Shown here piece after piece: positions 26,388 through 35,364 of a stretch of 64,000 nt of DNA. A program made the translations under genes and the position numbers. The notes under the pieces are model-generated. The model saw nothing but the letters and a program-made list of their open reading frames with translations, did no database searches and had not been told where the DNA came from. Numbering within the stretch: the stretch's first letter is position 1; the number at the start of each line of letters is the position of its first letter. Source of the DNA: Nitrospirota bacterium (GTDB taxonomy: Bacteria; Nitrospirota; Nitrospiria; SBBL01; JAADHI01); contig JAJDBT010000072.1 of the NCBI GenBank assembly GCA_029261215.1, positions 78,220 through 142,219 of the forward strand. The letters run 5' to 3'.

Positions 26388-27330
26388 GTCCGTCATCCTC
26401 ATTTCACTGATCACAGCGCATGTGATGCTTTTAACGCTTCAGGGGCAGGCCGCAACATCCATTGACCGCGTGGTCGCCATTGCCGGTGATGAGATTATTA
26501 CGCAAAGCGAACTGGATCGTATTATCCGTTCCAGAAAGGACGCGGGTGAGCCGATTGACCCGAAAAAAGATCATTGGGAGATACTGAAACAACTGATTGA
26601 AGAGCAGCTGATCGTTCAGGAAGCGAAAAAAAAAGGGGTGACCGTCACAGAAGATGAACTTGAATTTGCACTGAAAGACATCGAAAAGCGAAACCGGATT
26701 CCAGACCGGGAGGCCCTAAAAAAGGCCGTCGCAATGGATCATCTTTCCTGGGAACAATACCTCAACAACCTCAGCAATCAGTTAACAGCCCTTAAACTCT
26801 TAAGCCGTGAGGTCAATACCACCGTCACTTTGAGCGATGAGAAGGTGAAAGAATATTACGAACAACATGCCGACCTTTTTGCCTTGCCCGACCGGGTACA
26901 ATTAAGACAGATTTTGCTCCCCTTTTCTGAAAATGCAAATCAAACCGAAATAGACAATATTAAAAGCAAAGCGGAAAAAATATATGATGAAGCGCACAGC
27001 GGCACCGATTTTTTACAATTGGTTCAACGATACAGTGAAGGACACGAAAAAAAAGAAGGCGGAGATTTGGGTTTTTTTAAAAGAGGCGACCTCACACCCA
27101 AAATAGACGAAGTCATCTTTCAACTCAAAGAAGGCGAAATCACCCCGCCGATTGAAACGCCTCTGGGCATTCATATTTTTAAAATTGAAACTCAGGAAAT
27201 TGGACGATTAAGGCCCTTTGAAACGGTGCAACGCAAAATAAAAGAACAGTTAATCATGGAAAAAACGGCTGAGCTGCGCTCACAATGGATCGAAGACCTC
27301 CGCAAACGTTCTTTTGTCGAGGTGAAATAG
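26359..27330 (+). CDS. surA: SurA-like periplasmic chaperone / PPIase
   Basis: A 323-residue exported protein: signal peptide to ~residue 32 (ending LQGQAA), then SIDRVVAIAGDEIITQSELD, the classic SurA N-terminal signature. A helical chaperone core and one rotamase domain follow (QLRQILLPF ... GGDLGFFKRGDLTPKIDEVIFQLKEGEI ... TPLGIHIFKIE). SurA escorts outer-membrane proteins to the BAM complex, consistent with bamD at 20.2 kb. It has one parvulin domain rather than the two of E. coli SurA. It is coupled to the preceding lipoprotein paralogue. Confidence 0.88.
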   Translation: MKNSLNHFLKSVILISLITAHVMLLTLQGQAATSIDRVVAIAGDEIITQSELDRIIRSRKDAGEPIDPKKDHWEILKQLIEEQLIVQEAKKKGVTVTEDELEFALKDIEKRNRIPDREALKKAVAMDHLSWEQYLNNLSNQLTALKLLSREVNTTVTLSDEKVKEYYEQHADLFALPDRVQLRQILLPFSENANQTEIDNIKSKAEKIYDEAHSGTDFLQLVQRYSEGHEKKEGGDLGFFKRGDLTPKIDEVIFQLKEGEITPPIETPLGIHIFKIETQEIGRLRPFETVQRKIKEQLIMEKTAELRSQWIEDLRKRSFVEVK

Positions 27331-27393
27331 AGCACACGTTTCCCCTATTTTGGATGGCAGAAAAAAACTCAGACCGCTAAACAAACGAGAGAC

Positions 27394-28002
27394 TTAAACA
27401 TCCAGGGATTCTTCAGGCAAACGGGGCTTTTCCGTAATCATTGATCCGATCCGCTTCCAAACATCCATTTTCCCCTCTTTTTTTAAAGATGATGTCAGCA
27501 AAAGATCCGTAATCCCATAGATAGACTTGATCGTATCGGTTTGAGCTTTTCGTTTCCCTTTTGCGATTTTATCGGCCTTCGTCGTAATAAAAAAAGCGGG
27601 AATGGAACGATGGTCCAGCCATTCTTTCATTTTAATATCGAGCGGGCTCTCAGGGTGACGAATATCAATCAACATGCCAACCCCATGAAGGGTTTCTTTT
27701 TTGGTCAGATACGCATTAATCATGGGCCCCCAGGCATTTCGCGTTTCTTTCCCCACTTTGGCATACCCATAACCCGGCAGATCGACAAGATAAAACGCCT
27801 TGTTGATTAAAAAATACTGGATTAATTGGGTTTTTCCCGGGGTTTTGGCCACAAAGGCGACCTTCCGCCCCAAGAGATGGTTGATGAGAGAGGACTTGCC
27901 AACATTAGATCGCCCAATGAGGGCCACTTCAGGCAAACCATCTTTTGGACCGTCTTCCCATCGGGGTGCGGCCTTGATGTATTCAATTGAAATCAACTTC
28001 AT
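27394..28002 (-). CDS. engB: Ribosome-biogenesis GTPase EngB (YsxC/YihA)
   Basis: A 202-residue TRAFAC GTPase. G1 GRSNVGKSS is at ~30-38, G3 DLPGYGYAKV with the family-specific GYGYA follows, and G4 TKADK with a C-terminal LLTSSLKKEG (G5) completes the set. It assists large-subunit ribosome assembly. It is convergent with the surA-like gene, with only ~60 bases between them and no clear terminator. Confidence 0.94.
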   Translation of the reverse strand: MKLISIEYIKAAPRWEDGPKDGLPEVALIGRSNVGKSSLINHLLGRKVAFVAKTPGKTQLIQYFLINKAFYLVDLPGYGYAKVGKETRNAWGPMINAYLTKKETLHGVGMLIDIRHPESPLDIKMKEWLDHRSIPAFFITTKADKIAKGKRKAQTDTIKSIYGITDLLLTSSLKKEGKMDVWKRIGSMITEKPRLPEESLDV

Positions 28003-28048
28003 CGTGTTTTTTCTTCAATAAACATCGTGATTTGCCCGCCTGTTTGAC

Positions 28049-28075
28049 TTGACATGGTTCAAACAAAAATATAAT
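28049..28075 (+). promoter_or_regulatory. Sigma70-type promoter of tRNA-Leu(GAG)
   Basis: TTGACA at 28049-28054 and TATAAT at 28070-28075, both perfect hexamers, but with a short 15-base spacer. The tRNA starts 13 bases after the -10. Confidence 0.6.
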
Positions 28076-28087
28076 ATCCCCCAACTT

Positions 28088-28173
28088 GCCGAAGTGGTGG
28101 AATTTGGTAGACACGCACGTTTGAGGGGCGTGTGGGGCAACCTGTGGGGGTTCAAATCCCCCCTTCGGCACCA
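28088..28173 (+). tRNA. tRNA-Leu (anticodon GAG)
   Basis: Acceptor stem GCCGAAG/CTTCGGC, anticodon stem CACGT/GCGTG with loop TTGAGGG, giving anticodon GAG. A class II variable arm and T arm (GGGGTTCAAATCCCC) follow, with discriminator A and an encoded CCA at 28171-28173. It differs from the other tRNA-Leu in this window, which lacks an encoded CCA. Confidence 0.94.
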
Positions 28174-28536
28174 AACTTTCCTGACAAACTCAGTACTCGA
28201 TATCAATATGCTCTCCGTCCCAAGATTTCCCCTGCGTTAAGAATGAGCGCCTCATCCTTACACCCGATTTTCCTTCGAGCAGGTTATACCATAAAAAGAC
28301 CTCACCACATCACTTAAATCCCTCTCAGAAACCCGTCTTTCAATTTTTCTACATTTGAAATTGCAGAATCTCTACCGCTGAACAGGGAAAGATCGCAAGA
28401 TGAAGGAACCATGAGGTACCCGCCTGCCGGAACCATGGCCAAACTCATGGCTCAGACATTGTTTTCCGGTGTAATATCCGAAACATGCTGGCCCGAGGCA
28501 AAACCCAGGGCTCGCCCCAGTAAAAGGTCCTTGAAT
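28174..28536. other. Intergenic region after tRNA-Leu
   Basis: I see no gene in these 363 bases, which lie between the tRNA and the 3' end of a minus-strand metalloprotease gene. No duplicated tRNA 3' end (attachment site), integrase or terminator hairpin was recognised. Confidence 0.5.
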
Positions 28537-29667
28537 TTAATCCCCCTCCCTGGTTTCGGTTTCAGGGTCTGCGGTCTCTGGCATAGGGACATCGCCGAGT
28601 ATTTCTATTGCTTCTGCGGGCCTGAAAAACCGTCGATAATCCCTGCCCAGGGCGGCATAGGCTCCAAAGGTTGCGTAGGAGTCGGCATTGCTCAGAGCGT
28701 CACGTCCGGGGTAATGATCCTGGAAGGAGTATGTGTCGTGGTTAAAATCGCTATAGGTGGCATGAAAGGCTTCATGCAGTATCACCCCGGCTAATCGTTC
28801 CTCAGCAATATTTTCGGTAAAACACCCAAAAAAGATCGTAAAGGTGTTGGAGCCTGGATGAGAACTGCCCAAGCGATCCGCCCCTTCTCCATTTTCAGGG
28901 CAGGTATCTGAACAATAAGGATCCAGGCTGTTCAGGTTAAGACCTGAAAAAGCCCTTCGAATGGGGTTGATGGCATTCGCAAACTCTTCGAAACTTTCAG
29001 TCGAAAATGAATCGGCCTCTGACAAGGGCCAGCGTTGATGCCGCTCTCTCCAAAGGGGACTGTCAATATTAAAGTGGGTATTGAGCATTTGTAATTCTCG
29101 ATAGACCACCGGACCGATACGTGCGTAACGTCCTTCCGTATGCGGCGCATACCGCCGGATGTGCGATTGAAATTCCGTCAGCCACTCCAGGGCCGCTAAC
29201 CTCCAGGTCTGCGCCACGCCGATCAAACGGTTAATCGTCTCCAACTGTGCATCTTGGCAAGGGCTGCCTTCTGGTGTCGCAAGGGAAAAAGAAGCGCCCT
29301 CATACGGGAACAGCGCCAATCCGGGAGACGTTTCCACTTCCTGCCTTTGTACGAAATGCAAGGGAGTGCTGGATCGCATTCGTCCCTGATCTAAAGAAGA
29401 GGCGCTGGCTTGCGCTGTGGATGGATGCGCGGCTTCCTTGTCAAGACCTCTGAAAGCCTCGGTTGAGACAGTGGGCCTTTCTGTAGAACCAAGCTCCTGA
29501 ACACACTCTTGGGTCACCCCCTGAAAAGCCTGATTGCCAAGCATGCGTTGTCTCTGTAGATTCAAGCACCCGACAGGGTTTTCGCCCATGAATTTAGGAG
29601 CCGGTCTTCTGAAATTTCCAGGCCTTACCAAAGGCTCTGTCTTCTGCCTTTCTCTAAATACCTTCAT
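28537..29667 (-). CDS. Aspzincin-like (M35-type) zinc metalloprotease with eCIS-cargo-like N terminus
   Basis: A 376-residue protein with a zinc-protease motif HEAFH at 298-302. This is followed by DFNHDTYSF (Asp311 as possible third ligand) and ALSNADSYATFGAY near 324-337, the pattern of deuterolysin/lysine-specific (M35) endopeptidases. The N-terminal ~130 residues are Gln/Ser-rich and disordered-looking, with LQRQ (37-40), GNQAF (44-48) and VQRQ (106-109). Such motifs recall N termini of proteins linked to extracellular contractile injection systems (DUF4157-type), though no such system is in the window. There is no Sec signal. Isolated gene between tRNA-Leu and the flagellar region; substrate unknown. 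Coordinates assume the ATG at 29667. Confidence 0.75.
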   Translation of the reverse strand: MKVFRERQKTEPLVRPGNFRRPAPKFMGENPVGCLNLQRQRMLGNQAFQGVTQECVQELGSTERPTVSTEAFRGLDKEAAHPSTAQASASSLDQGRMRSSTPLHFVQRQEVETSPGLALFPYEGASFSLATPEGSPCQDAQLETINRLIGVAQTWRLAALEWLTEFQSHIRRYAPHTEGRYARIGPVVYRELQMLNTHFNIDSPLWRERHQRWPLSEADSFSTESFEEFANAINPIRRAFSGLNLNSLDPYCSDTCPENGEGADRLGSSHPGSNTFTIFFGCFTENIAEERLAGVILHEAFHATYSDFNHDTYSFQDHYPGRDALSNADSYATFGAYAALGRDYRRFFRPAEAIEILGDVPMPETADPETETREGD

Positions 29668-29989
29668 AAACCCTCAGGGCCATTGGATTGACGGTCATAA
29701 AAAATGTAAAGGTTCCACGAGACACCGATTCCAGCGCGTCTCGCGCCTTAATCCCATCTCAAACACAACCCTTGAGTCTCTTTAGATGTGTTCGGGCTTG
29801 CCAATCCAGCTGCGCCAACTGATGCGCATCCTTTCGATAACATTCCACACGAAAATGCTTCATTCCCCTCACTTTAAGTACGTGTATCATGCCCTTTGAA
29901 ACAACTCCGCTCTATCCTTCTCACCCATATCGCAGTCTCGTTCCAAAAGTTTTGATCCGGGGAAACCGGGCTGGCACAATAGCGCCTCA

Positions 29990-30200
29990 TTTTCCACAAG
30001 CAATGTGGATAAGCTGGGAATAAGTCATCCTTATTTTTGAAAGCCCCTTGATTTTCATTGGGTTTCTACAGATTGCACAATATAAAGGCAAAATAAAATA
30101 ATCAATAAAATCAATATGTTAACATATTAATGACCGATTTTCATTAAAATGAAGCTTCGAATATTTTTCTAAAAAAAGTCAACCTACAATATGTGGACAA
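29990..30200. other. DnaA-box cluster with AT-rich tract (origin-like, tentative)
   Basis: TTTTCCACA (29990-29998, one mismatch to TTATCCACA) and inverted TGTGGATAA (30004-30012, perfect) lie five bases apart. A third, TGTGGACAA (30192-30200, one mismatch), lies beyond a strongly AT-rich tract at 30061-30180. This arrangement resembles an origin with an unwinding element, but no dnaA, dnaN, gidA, parAB or rpmH is near. All genes to the right also run toward it. A DnaA-regulated site or chance clustering are alternatives. Confidence 0.3.
30113..30128. repeat. Perfect 16-base palindrome
   Basis: AATATGTT followed directly by its reverse complement AACATATT, inside the AT-rich tract. Operator-like in form; nothing ties it to a particular regulator. 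Confidence 0.45.
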
Positions 30201-30350
30201 CATCGGGGGTTCACTACAAGATACAGGGATTCATCTTTTTCATGAGAAAGTGATGGCTTAAAAAAGAGCATCTTAAAGGGGTTTTTCATAACGACTTCAC
30301 TCAAATCCCGCTTGGAGTACAGCTTTACAAGCAAAATTTGAAAAAGGCAA

Positions 30351-30380
30351 AAAAAATCGTCCGCTGCAGGACGATTTTTT
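30351..30380 (-). terminator. Rho-independent terminator after fliT
   Basis: A perfect 12-base stem (30351-30362 with 30369-30380) around GCTGCA, with A/T runs forming the outer stem. It lies 25 bases beyond the fliT stop and closes the fliC-to-fliT block. Confidence 0.85.
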
Positions 30381-30404
30381 TAATATCGATCACCTCGGAC
30401 AAAC

Positions 30405-30746
30405 TCAGGACAGGGCTTTTTGTTTGTAGCTTTTGAGAAGTGTTCTTTCCGTATGAAACCCTTTTTGAAGCAACTTCATCCGTGCCTGGACACAGGCTTT
30501 TGTCTCGGAATCGGCAGAAAGAATACGCTGGATCAAATCGACTTTACGCCTCGATTCTTCATTTCCAAGACGACTTTCCTTTGTCATGTTTCGAACTTGA
30601 CGAATCAGTCCTTCTCTCTCTTTATCTATCGAAGCAATGAAATCCCAATCGCCTTTTTGAGCGACAGCCAACATCTGCTCTGACAAGGTACAAATGGATT
30701 CATAGACCTCTAATTCTTTTGCCAGCATTCGATTAGACTGCTCCAT
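30405..30746 (-). CDS. fliT: FliT-like flagellar export chaperone
   Basis: A 113-residue, highly charged, all-helical protein (LAKELEVYESICTLSEQMLAVAQ; DKEREGLIRQVRNM). Sequence identity in this family is weak; size, helical pattern and position directly after fliS support FliT, the chaperone of the filament cap FliD. Its start overlaps the fliS end by 14 bases. The last gene before the terminator. Confidence 0.7.
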   Translation of the reverse strand: MEQSNRMLAKELEVYESICTLSEQMLAVAQKGDWDFIASIDKEREGLIRQVRNMTKESRLGNEESRRKVDLIQRILSADSETKACVQARMKLLQKGFHTERTLLKSYKQKALS

Positions 30747-31179
30747 AACTTACGGTCTCCTTCGCGCATTCCAGGTTTTGCGCTTGAGCTGTTTTCCTGA
30801 CTTCATCGGTAATCCCCACCCACCCTGCTTTTAGTTCAGTGAGAATTTGTACCACCTGATCCAGTTTTTTCTCATCATCATGCAAATTTGCATCAACCAA
30901 CTGTAAAGACATGTAATCGTACAAGCGCCTCAAATTTTCAGCGATCTCCCCGCCCACATCCATATTAAGACTGAGGTCGAGTTCTCCAATAATATTGATG
31001 GCCTTGGAGATTGCTTCCCCCTTGGCCGCCAAATGACCTCGTTGCATTTCATTTTTTGCAAATGCAGTTGAAGCGATTGCACCTTCAAGTAACATTAAAA
31101 TGAGCCGATGCGGATCGGCCGATGCCACTCCCGTTTCCATCCCGATTTTCGAGTATTGCTCTACATAACTCTTATTCAC
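30733..31179 (-). CDS. fliS: Flagellin chaperone FliS
   Basis: A 148-residue four-helix protein with the FliS pattern: SYVEQYSKIGMETGV, ADPHRLILMLLEGAI, KGEAISKAINIIGEL, NLRRLYDYMSLQLVDAN. It binds the flagellin C terminus in the cytoplasm and prevents premature polymerisation. In many bacteria FliS also competes with FliW for flagellin, relevant here because csrA-fliW lie at 35.5-36.2 kb. It overlaps fliT. Confidence 0.93.
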   Translation of the reverse strand: MNKSYVEQYSKIGMETGVASADPHRLILMLLEGAIASTAFAKNEMQRGHLAAKGEAISKAINIIGELDLSLNMDVGGEIAENLRRLYDYMSLQLVDANLHDDEKKLDQVVQILTELKAGWVGITDEVRKTAQAQNLECAKETVSYGAV

Positions 31180-31216
31180 AGGTTGATTCTCCTCATTCTC
31201 CTAAAACCCCCTCAGC

Positions 31217-33238
31217 TTATTTTTTCCCTGTCTTTGGAATCGTTGATAATGCCGCCAGTTGCTGCGTGAGAAAATCACTGCTCGCCTGAAAATTACTCAA
31301 AAGAATATCAAGCGCGCCAAATTGCTTTCGATACCGGGCTTCAATATCTAACAAACGTGTGTTGATCGTACCGCGCTGATCTGCCAGATCGTCTATGCTC
31401 TCATTAATCCCCTTTGTTCGGGATTCTATTGTCCCCGTCGAACTCAGAATCTCCGTGGTCAAGGCTTCGAGTTGAAACGCATAGCCTTCTGAATATGCGA
31501 TTGTCCCACGGGCTCCTGTTGCGCCGCCTGTGACTTGAATTCTGAGTCCTTCCGCAATATTTCCTGTACCCACTGTCAGGAATTGACCAAAACCCGTTGA
31601 AGCGGCACCATTAATCGTGCCAGCGACATTCACGCCGACCGTGTCTGTTTGTGTCGCCCCCATCAAGTTTTCTGCGCCGTTGCCCCCTGAAATACTCACT
31701 TTTGAATTTGACCCGTACCCGCTCGAAGTGATGGTCAAAACACCCGCAGATTCTGAAACGATTACGGAAACACCGGCATCCGAAAAGGCGCTTAAACCGT
31801 TAATTTTGGCCTGCACCTCCGTGGCAAGCGCGCTCGCACTGGCATAAGTCCCTGCCGCCAGCGTAATCGAGCCTGAGGTATCATCCACAGTTAAATTAAT
31901 GACATCGTTGGAATCCGCCGTAATCGTCAAACCTGCTGCAGCACTTCCAAGAGTATTACCCTGGGTCGCCAAGGTTGTAATATTGATGGCGTATTGACCC
32001 GGTTCCGTTTTGTCTGTTGCGCTGACGTACTGAAGCAAACTGTCGGAAGGCTTCCCCTGCGCCACAAAAATGCCCGAAATGTCGTTATAATGATCGCTGA
32101 TCGCGCTTTGCAGTTTTGCAGAATCCAGCCCCAGAGTGCCATCTTCCTGAAATGAAATTCCCACATCACTCAAGCTCGTTAAAGCGCCCGATAAAGCCGT
32201 CACGGAAGAGGTCAAGATACGATTGATTTTTGTGCCAATGGACAATGTCGCCGTATCCCCTTGCAGTACAGCCGACTCCCGGGTTGAGGCATTGTAGGCA
32301 GTGAGTTCGTCAATAGAGCTCTTCACTGCATTATACGCAGCAACAAATGATCCGACAGATCCCGCCACAGTACTTGTATCACGTGTAATACTCACTGACG
32401 ATGGGCTGCCGCTGTTTGTTTTCAGCAAATTCAATGTCACCCCTTGAATGACATCTGAAATCGTATTTGAAGATTTTGTAATGGAAACACCGTCCACCTT
32501 AAAAACAGAGTTTGCGGCAGTCACCGTCTCTGAAAGGTTTTGAGTGCCAGCCGGATCATGAGCCAGTAAAGTTGAGAGCGCAGCATCGCCCGAAACAGAA
32601 ATTTTAAGACTATTTTGAAGACCAATGTCGTCAGAGGTCAGGGACAAACGGTAAGGATTCGAGGCATTTCCATCATTCACTATTGTGGCCGTTACACCGA
32701 TACCTGCGGCATTAATCGCATCCCGAATCCCCGAAAGCGAGTCATTTGTGCTATCGATCGTGACCGTACCTGCACCCGCGCCGTTACCCGTAAAAGTTGA
32801 ACCGGTGTATTTTCCGGTCCCTGCGTCAAAACTTCCGCCGCTGATGCTTCCAAAATCAAAGGTGAGCGTCCCCGTTCCGATGGCATCACTTGTATTGGTC
32901 TGCCCTACCGCAACCAGTTTTTGCTGGGCCGCCAATTGAGTGGTTTCGACCGAATAACTCCCCGGAATTGCACTTGAATCCGCTGTTGCGGTGAATGAGC
33001 TGGTATCTGCCGAGTTCGCAATCAGGTTTTGATATTTTGAAACGGCACTTAGCCCTTTTACCGCAGTCTGAAATGAGGAGATCGAAGATTTTAAACCGCC
33101 ATAACCACTGAGTTTGGCTTGAAACCCTGCTTCTTTTTGATCAATAAAGAGTAATGGGCGACGCTCAATTTCGAGCAAAGAAGTAATGATGCCATTGACA
33201 TCAAGGTTTGAACCAATACCTGGAGAAGCAATTCCCAT
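31217..33238 (-). CDS. fliD: Flagellar filament cap protein FliD (hook-associated protein 2)
   Basis: A 673-residue protein starting MGIASPGIGSNLDVNGIITSL, the canonical FliD N terminus. Its C-terminal coiled coil ends LLDIEARYRKQFGALDILLSNFQASSDFL (in pieces near 635-660). FliD caps the filament and directs flagellin folding at the tip. It is longer than the usual ~450-500 residues. The extra length includes residues ~436-520, a beta-rich module that closely resembles an insert in FlgL of this window (residues ~159-242). The surface is rich in Ser/Thr. Confidence 0.93.
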   Translation of the reverse strand: MGIASPGIGSNLDVNGIITSLLEIERRPLLFIDQKEAGFQAKLSGYGGLKSSISSFQTAVKGLSAVSKYQNLIANSADTSSFTATADSSAIPGSYSVETTQLAAQQKLVAVGQTNTSDAIGTGTLTFDFGSISGGSFDAGTGKYTGSTFTGNGAGAGTVTIDSTNDSLSGIRDAINAAGIGVTATIVNDGNASNPYRLSLTSDDIGLQNSLKISVSGDAALSTLLAHDPAGTQNLSETVTAANSVFKVDGVSITKSSNTISDVIQGVTLNLLKTNSGSPSSVSITRDTSTVAGSVGSFVAAYNAVKSSIDELTAYNASTRESAVLQGDTATLSIGTKINRILTSSVTALSGALTSLSDVGISFQEDGTLGLDSAKLQSAISDHYNDISGIFVAQGKPSDSLLQYVSATDKTEPGQYAINITTLATQGNTLGSAAAGLTITADSNDVINLTVDDTSGSITLAAGTYASASALATEVQAKINGLSAFSDAGVSVIVSESAGVLTITSSGYGSNSKVSISGGNGAENLMGATQTDTVGVNVAGTINGAASTGFGQFLTVGTGNIAEGLRIQVTGGATGARGTIAYSEGYAFQLEALTTEILSSTGTIESRTKGINESIDDLADQRGTINTRLLDIEARYRKQFGALDILLSNFQASSDFLTQQLAALSTIPKTGKK

Positions 33239-33409
33239 GTCATATCACCTTATTGAGTGGAGCTCATCGTCATAATTACTATTTTCAATACATCCAAAGT
33301 CTTGTCCAGGCGCAAAAATGGCCTTGTATCTTCAGGAAAATTTGTGCTGAACCACTTGAAGACACTGATGAAACTTTAGTGAGTGTAATGCATCTTTGAT
33401 GCCGGGTAT

Positions 33410-33805
33410 TTAAGCCAGGACATCAAGAATGGCGCTGTCCGTCATCTCAGTCCGGCGAGCCAAAGAAAGCACTTCCTCCGACGGAATCTGACGAATGACC
33501 TGATTCGTTTCAGAGTCAATAACCCGAATCACGGGCCGCTCCAGTTCATCATCAATGCTGAACTGGACGTTACGCTTTAAACTCACTGCATATTCATTCA
33601 AGTTGTTGACCGTTGCCTGGAGCGCTTCACGTGTGGCTTCCGGCGCACCTTCGCTTTTGTCCCGTCCCACTGAACCCTGACTTTCGGAAACAGAGGGCAC
33701 ATTTTGCCCATCAATAGGCAGGTTTTCTCTACGAGTGGCCTGGGGTGAGGGCGATGATCCGGACAATGGCACAACAGCCTGAGGGGTAGAATTAATCGTA
33801 TTCAT
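33410..33805 (-). CDS. flaG: FlaG-family flagellar protein
   Basis: A 131-residue protein from the ATG at 33805, preceded by GGAGG. A variable Ser/Pro-rich first half is followed by the conserved FlaG region: LKRNVQFSIDDEL, VIRVIDSETNQVIRQIPSEEVL. FlaG affects filament length in several bacteria, mechanism unclear. A frame extending to 33868 lacks a good start. Located between fliC and fliD as is common. Confidence 0.9.
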   Translation of the reverse strand: MNTINSTPQAVVPLSGSSPSPQATRRENLPIDGQNVPSVSESQGSVGRDKSEGAPEATREALQATVNNLNEYAVSLKRNVQFSIDDELERPVIRVIDSETNQVIRQIPSEEVLSLARRTEMTDSAILDVLA

Positions 33806-33833
33806 TTTTATCCTCCCACAAATCGAGATTGCG

Positions 33834-33859
33834 GCCGGGGGAACCGAAATCCCCCCGGC
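33834..33859 (-). promoter_or_regulatory. GC-rich hairpin between fliC and flaG
   Basis: An 8-base stem (GCCGGGGG on the plus strand at 33834-33841 pairing with CCCCCGGC at 33852-33859) sits ~35 bases after the fliC stop. It has no T-run, so it is more likely a stabilising 3' hairpin or partial terminator that keeps fliC mRNA in excess over flaG-fliDST. Confidence 0.55.
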
Positions 33860-33891
33860 GCAACACACTATTTATGTCGACTGACTTACCA

Positions 33892-35358
33892 TTATTGCAG
33901 CAGGGCCAGCACACTCTGCGGCAAACTATTGGCTTGCGCAAGAATGGCAATACCGGACTGCTGCAGGATCTGACCTCGCGCCAAAGCGGCCGTCTCTTGT
34001 GCAAAATCCGCATCTTCGATACGACTTTTTGAAGCTGCAAGGTTTTCAGAACTTGTCTGAATACTGACAATCGTGGATGAGAAACGGTTTTGAATCGCAC
34101 CCAGATCCCCTCGGGAACTGTTCACTGTCGCCAATGCGGCATCAATCACCGTCAAGGCGCTGGTTGAACCCGACGCAGTCGTTAAGTCGAGGGATGAGAC
34201 TCCCGCTCCAACGGTCGCCGTGGCGGATTGATATCCCGCAGTCAAACCGGTCGCGGTTATCCCTGCAGCTGTACCACCAATCGTAACACCACCCGAATCG
34301 GTCGAACTCAAATCAAAGGTTGCCACGGTCGTATTGGTTCCTGCCGTAAAACCGGTTTCTGCATCAGTGTTTGAACCACTCACCTCAAGGGTGATATTCC
34401 GACCATCGGCCGCAGTTAAGGTCACCCCACCATTTGTACTTGTGCCAAATGTCGCGGTCACTCCCGTTTGCGCACTGACTGAGTTGATCTTTCCGGCAAG
34501 GTCATTACTCCGAGTCACCGCATCCGCTGCAGCAGCAAAAGCGCCAAGATCAACACCATTCAAAAGCACTTCTCCAGCACTAATCGCAGAAACACTGGTC
34601 ACGTTACCACCATTCAGAGCTGTCGCATCTATCGTAGCGGTCACACCCGTCTCGCCTGCAACGGCATTAATGGCTGCGACTTTTGAAATCGCACTTCCAG
34701 TGCCGTTTGAATAGGAAACCCCGTCACTGGCAGTCGCACCCACCTGATAACCATTTAAAGTAATGTCCCCCGCACTCAATGCCGTCGTCGTGCCCTGGTT
34801 ATTCAGGTCTGAAGTGGCATAACTCGATCCGGCACCAACCCCTAAAGCAGAAGTTCTGGAGCTGGAAATGGAGGTAATTGAAATGACGTTCGATCCACCA
34901 CCGTTGGCACCCACCTGAAAATCCTGAGATGTAAAGGTCCCATCCAGCAAGTTCACACCGTTAAAGTTTGTATTTTGCGCCACACGGTCAATTTCGTTGA
35001 TCAGGGCTGTCGCTTCCGCATTCAGCGCTTTTCTGTCCGTCGCACTGTTTGTGGAGTTTGCGGATTGAACCGCCAACTCACGAATTCGCTGAAGGTTGTT
35101 GACGACCTCATTTAAGGCCCCCTCTGCGGTTTGAGAAAGCGAAATACCATCGTTCGCATTTCGTGCTGCCGCATTCAAGCCACGAATCTGTGTGGTAAAT
35201 CGAGATGCAATAGCAATACCGGCCGCATCATCTTTGGCACTGTTGAGCCGAAGACCCGATGAAAGCCGCTGAAGCGCGGTCGCCAAAGCACCTTGTGACT
35301 GAGTTAAATTCCGCTGCGCGTTTAACGAAGGGACATTAACATTAACTGAAAGAGCCAT
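33892..35358 (-). CDS. fliC: Flagellin
   Basis: A 488-residue flagellin from the ATG at 35358, preceded by AAGGAGG. The conserved D0/D1 ends are clear (NVPSLNAQRNLTQSQ at the start; SRIEDADFAQETAALARGQ and SLPQSVLALLQ at the end). The central domain contains two Flagellin_IN-type repeats, residues ~195-243 and ~259-303 (LSAGDITLNG.., ISAGEVLLNG.., each ending TGVTAT). It is very rich in Ser, Thr, Gly and Ala, offering many O-glycosylation sites. A sigma28-type promoter and CsrA sites precede it. The only flagellin gene in this window. Confidence 0.96.
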   Translation of the reverse strand: MALSVNVNVPSLNAQRNLTQSQGALATALQRLSSGLRLNSAKDDAAGIAIASRFTTQIRGLNAAARNANDGISLSQTAEGALNEVVNNLQRIRELAVQSANSTNSATDRKALNAEATALINEIDRVAQNTNFNGVNLLDGTFTSQDFQVGANGGGSNVISITSISSSRTSALGVGAGSSYATSDLNNQGTTTALSAGDITLNGYQVGATASDGVSYSNGTGSAISKVAAINAVAGETGVTATIDATALNGGNVTSVSAISAGEVLLNGVDLGAFAAAADAVTRSNDLAGKINSVSAQTGVTATFGTSTNGGVTLTAADGRNITLEVSGSNTDAETGFTAGTNTTVATFDLSSTDSGGVTIGGTAAGITATGLTAGYQSATATVGAGVSSLDLTTASGSTSALTVIDAALATVNSSRGDLGAIQNRFSSTIVSIQTSSENLAASKSRIEDADFAQETAALARGQILQQSGIAILAQANSLPQSVLALLQ

Positions 35359-35364
35359 TTTTGT

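Larger units (their letters stand above)
29668..30350. other. Large intergenic region with AT-rich tract
   Basis: The longest non-coding stretch in the window. I see no convincing gene. It holds DnaA-box-like sites at 29990-30012 and 30192-30200 flanking a ~120-base AT-rich tract (30061-30180) that includes a 16-base palindrome; these are listed separately. A 43-codon minus-strand frame (29759-29890) is too short and unsupported to call. Confidence 0.5.

Noticed and set aside
29759..29890. 43-codon minus-strand frame (MKHFRVECYRKD...) with a GAGGGG upstream of an internal ATG
   Set aside because: Too short, no recognisable family, and located in a region with other non-coding signals; not supported enough to call.
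33371..33378. TAAAGTTT on the minus strand between flaG and fliD, a perfect sigma28 -35
   Set aside because: No CCGATAA-like -10 follows at 11-13 bases, so fliD is more likely expressed from upstream.
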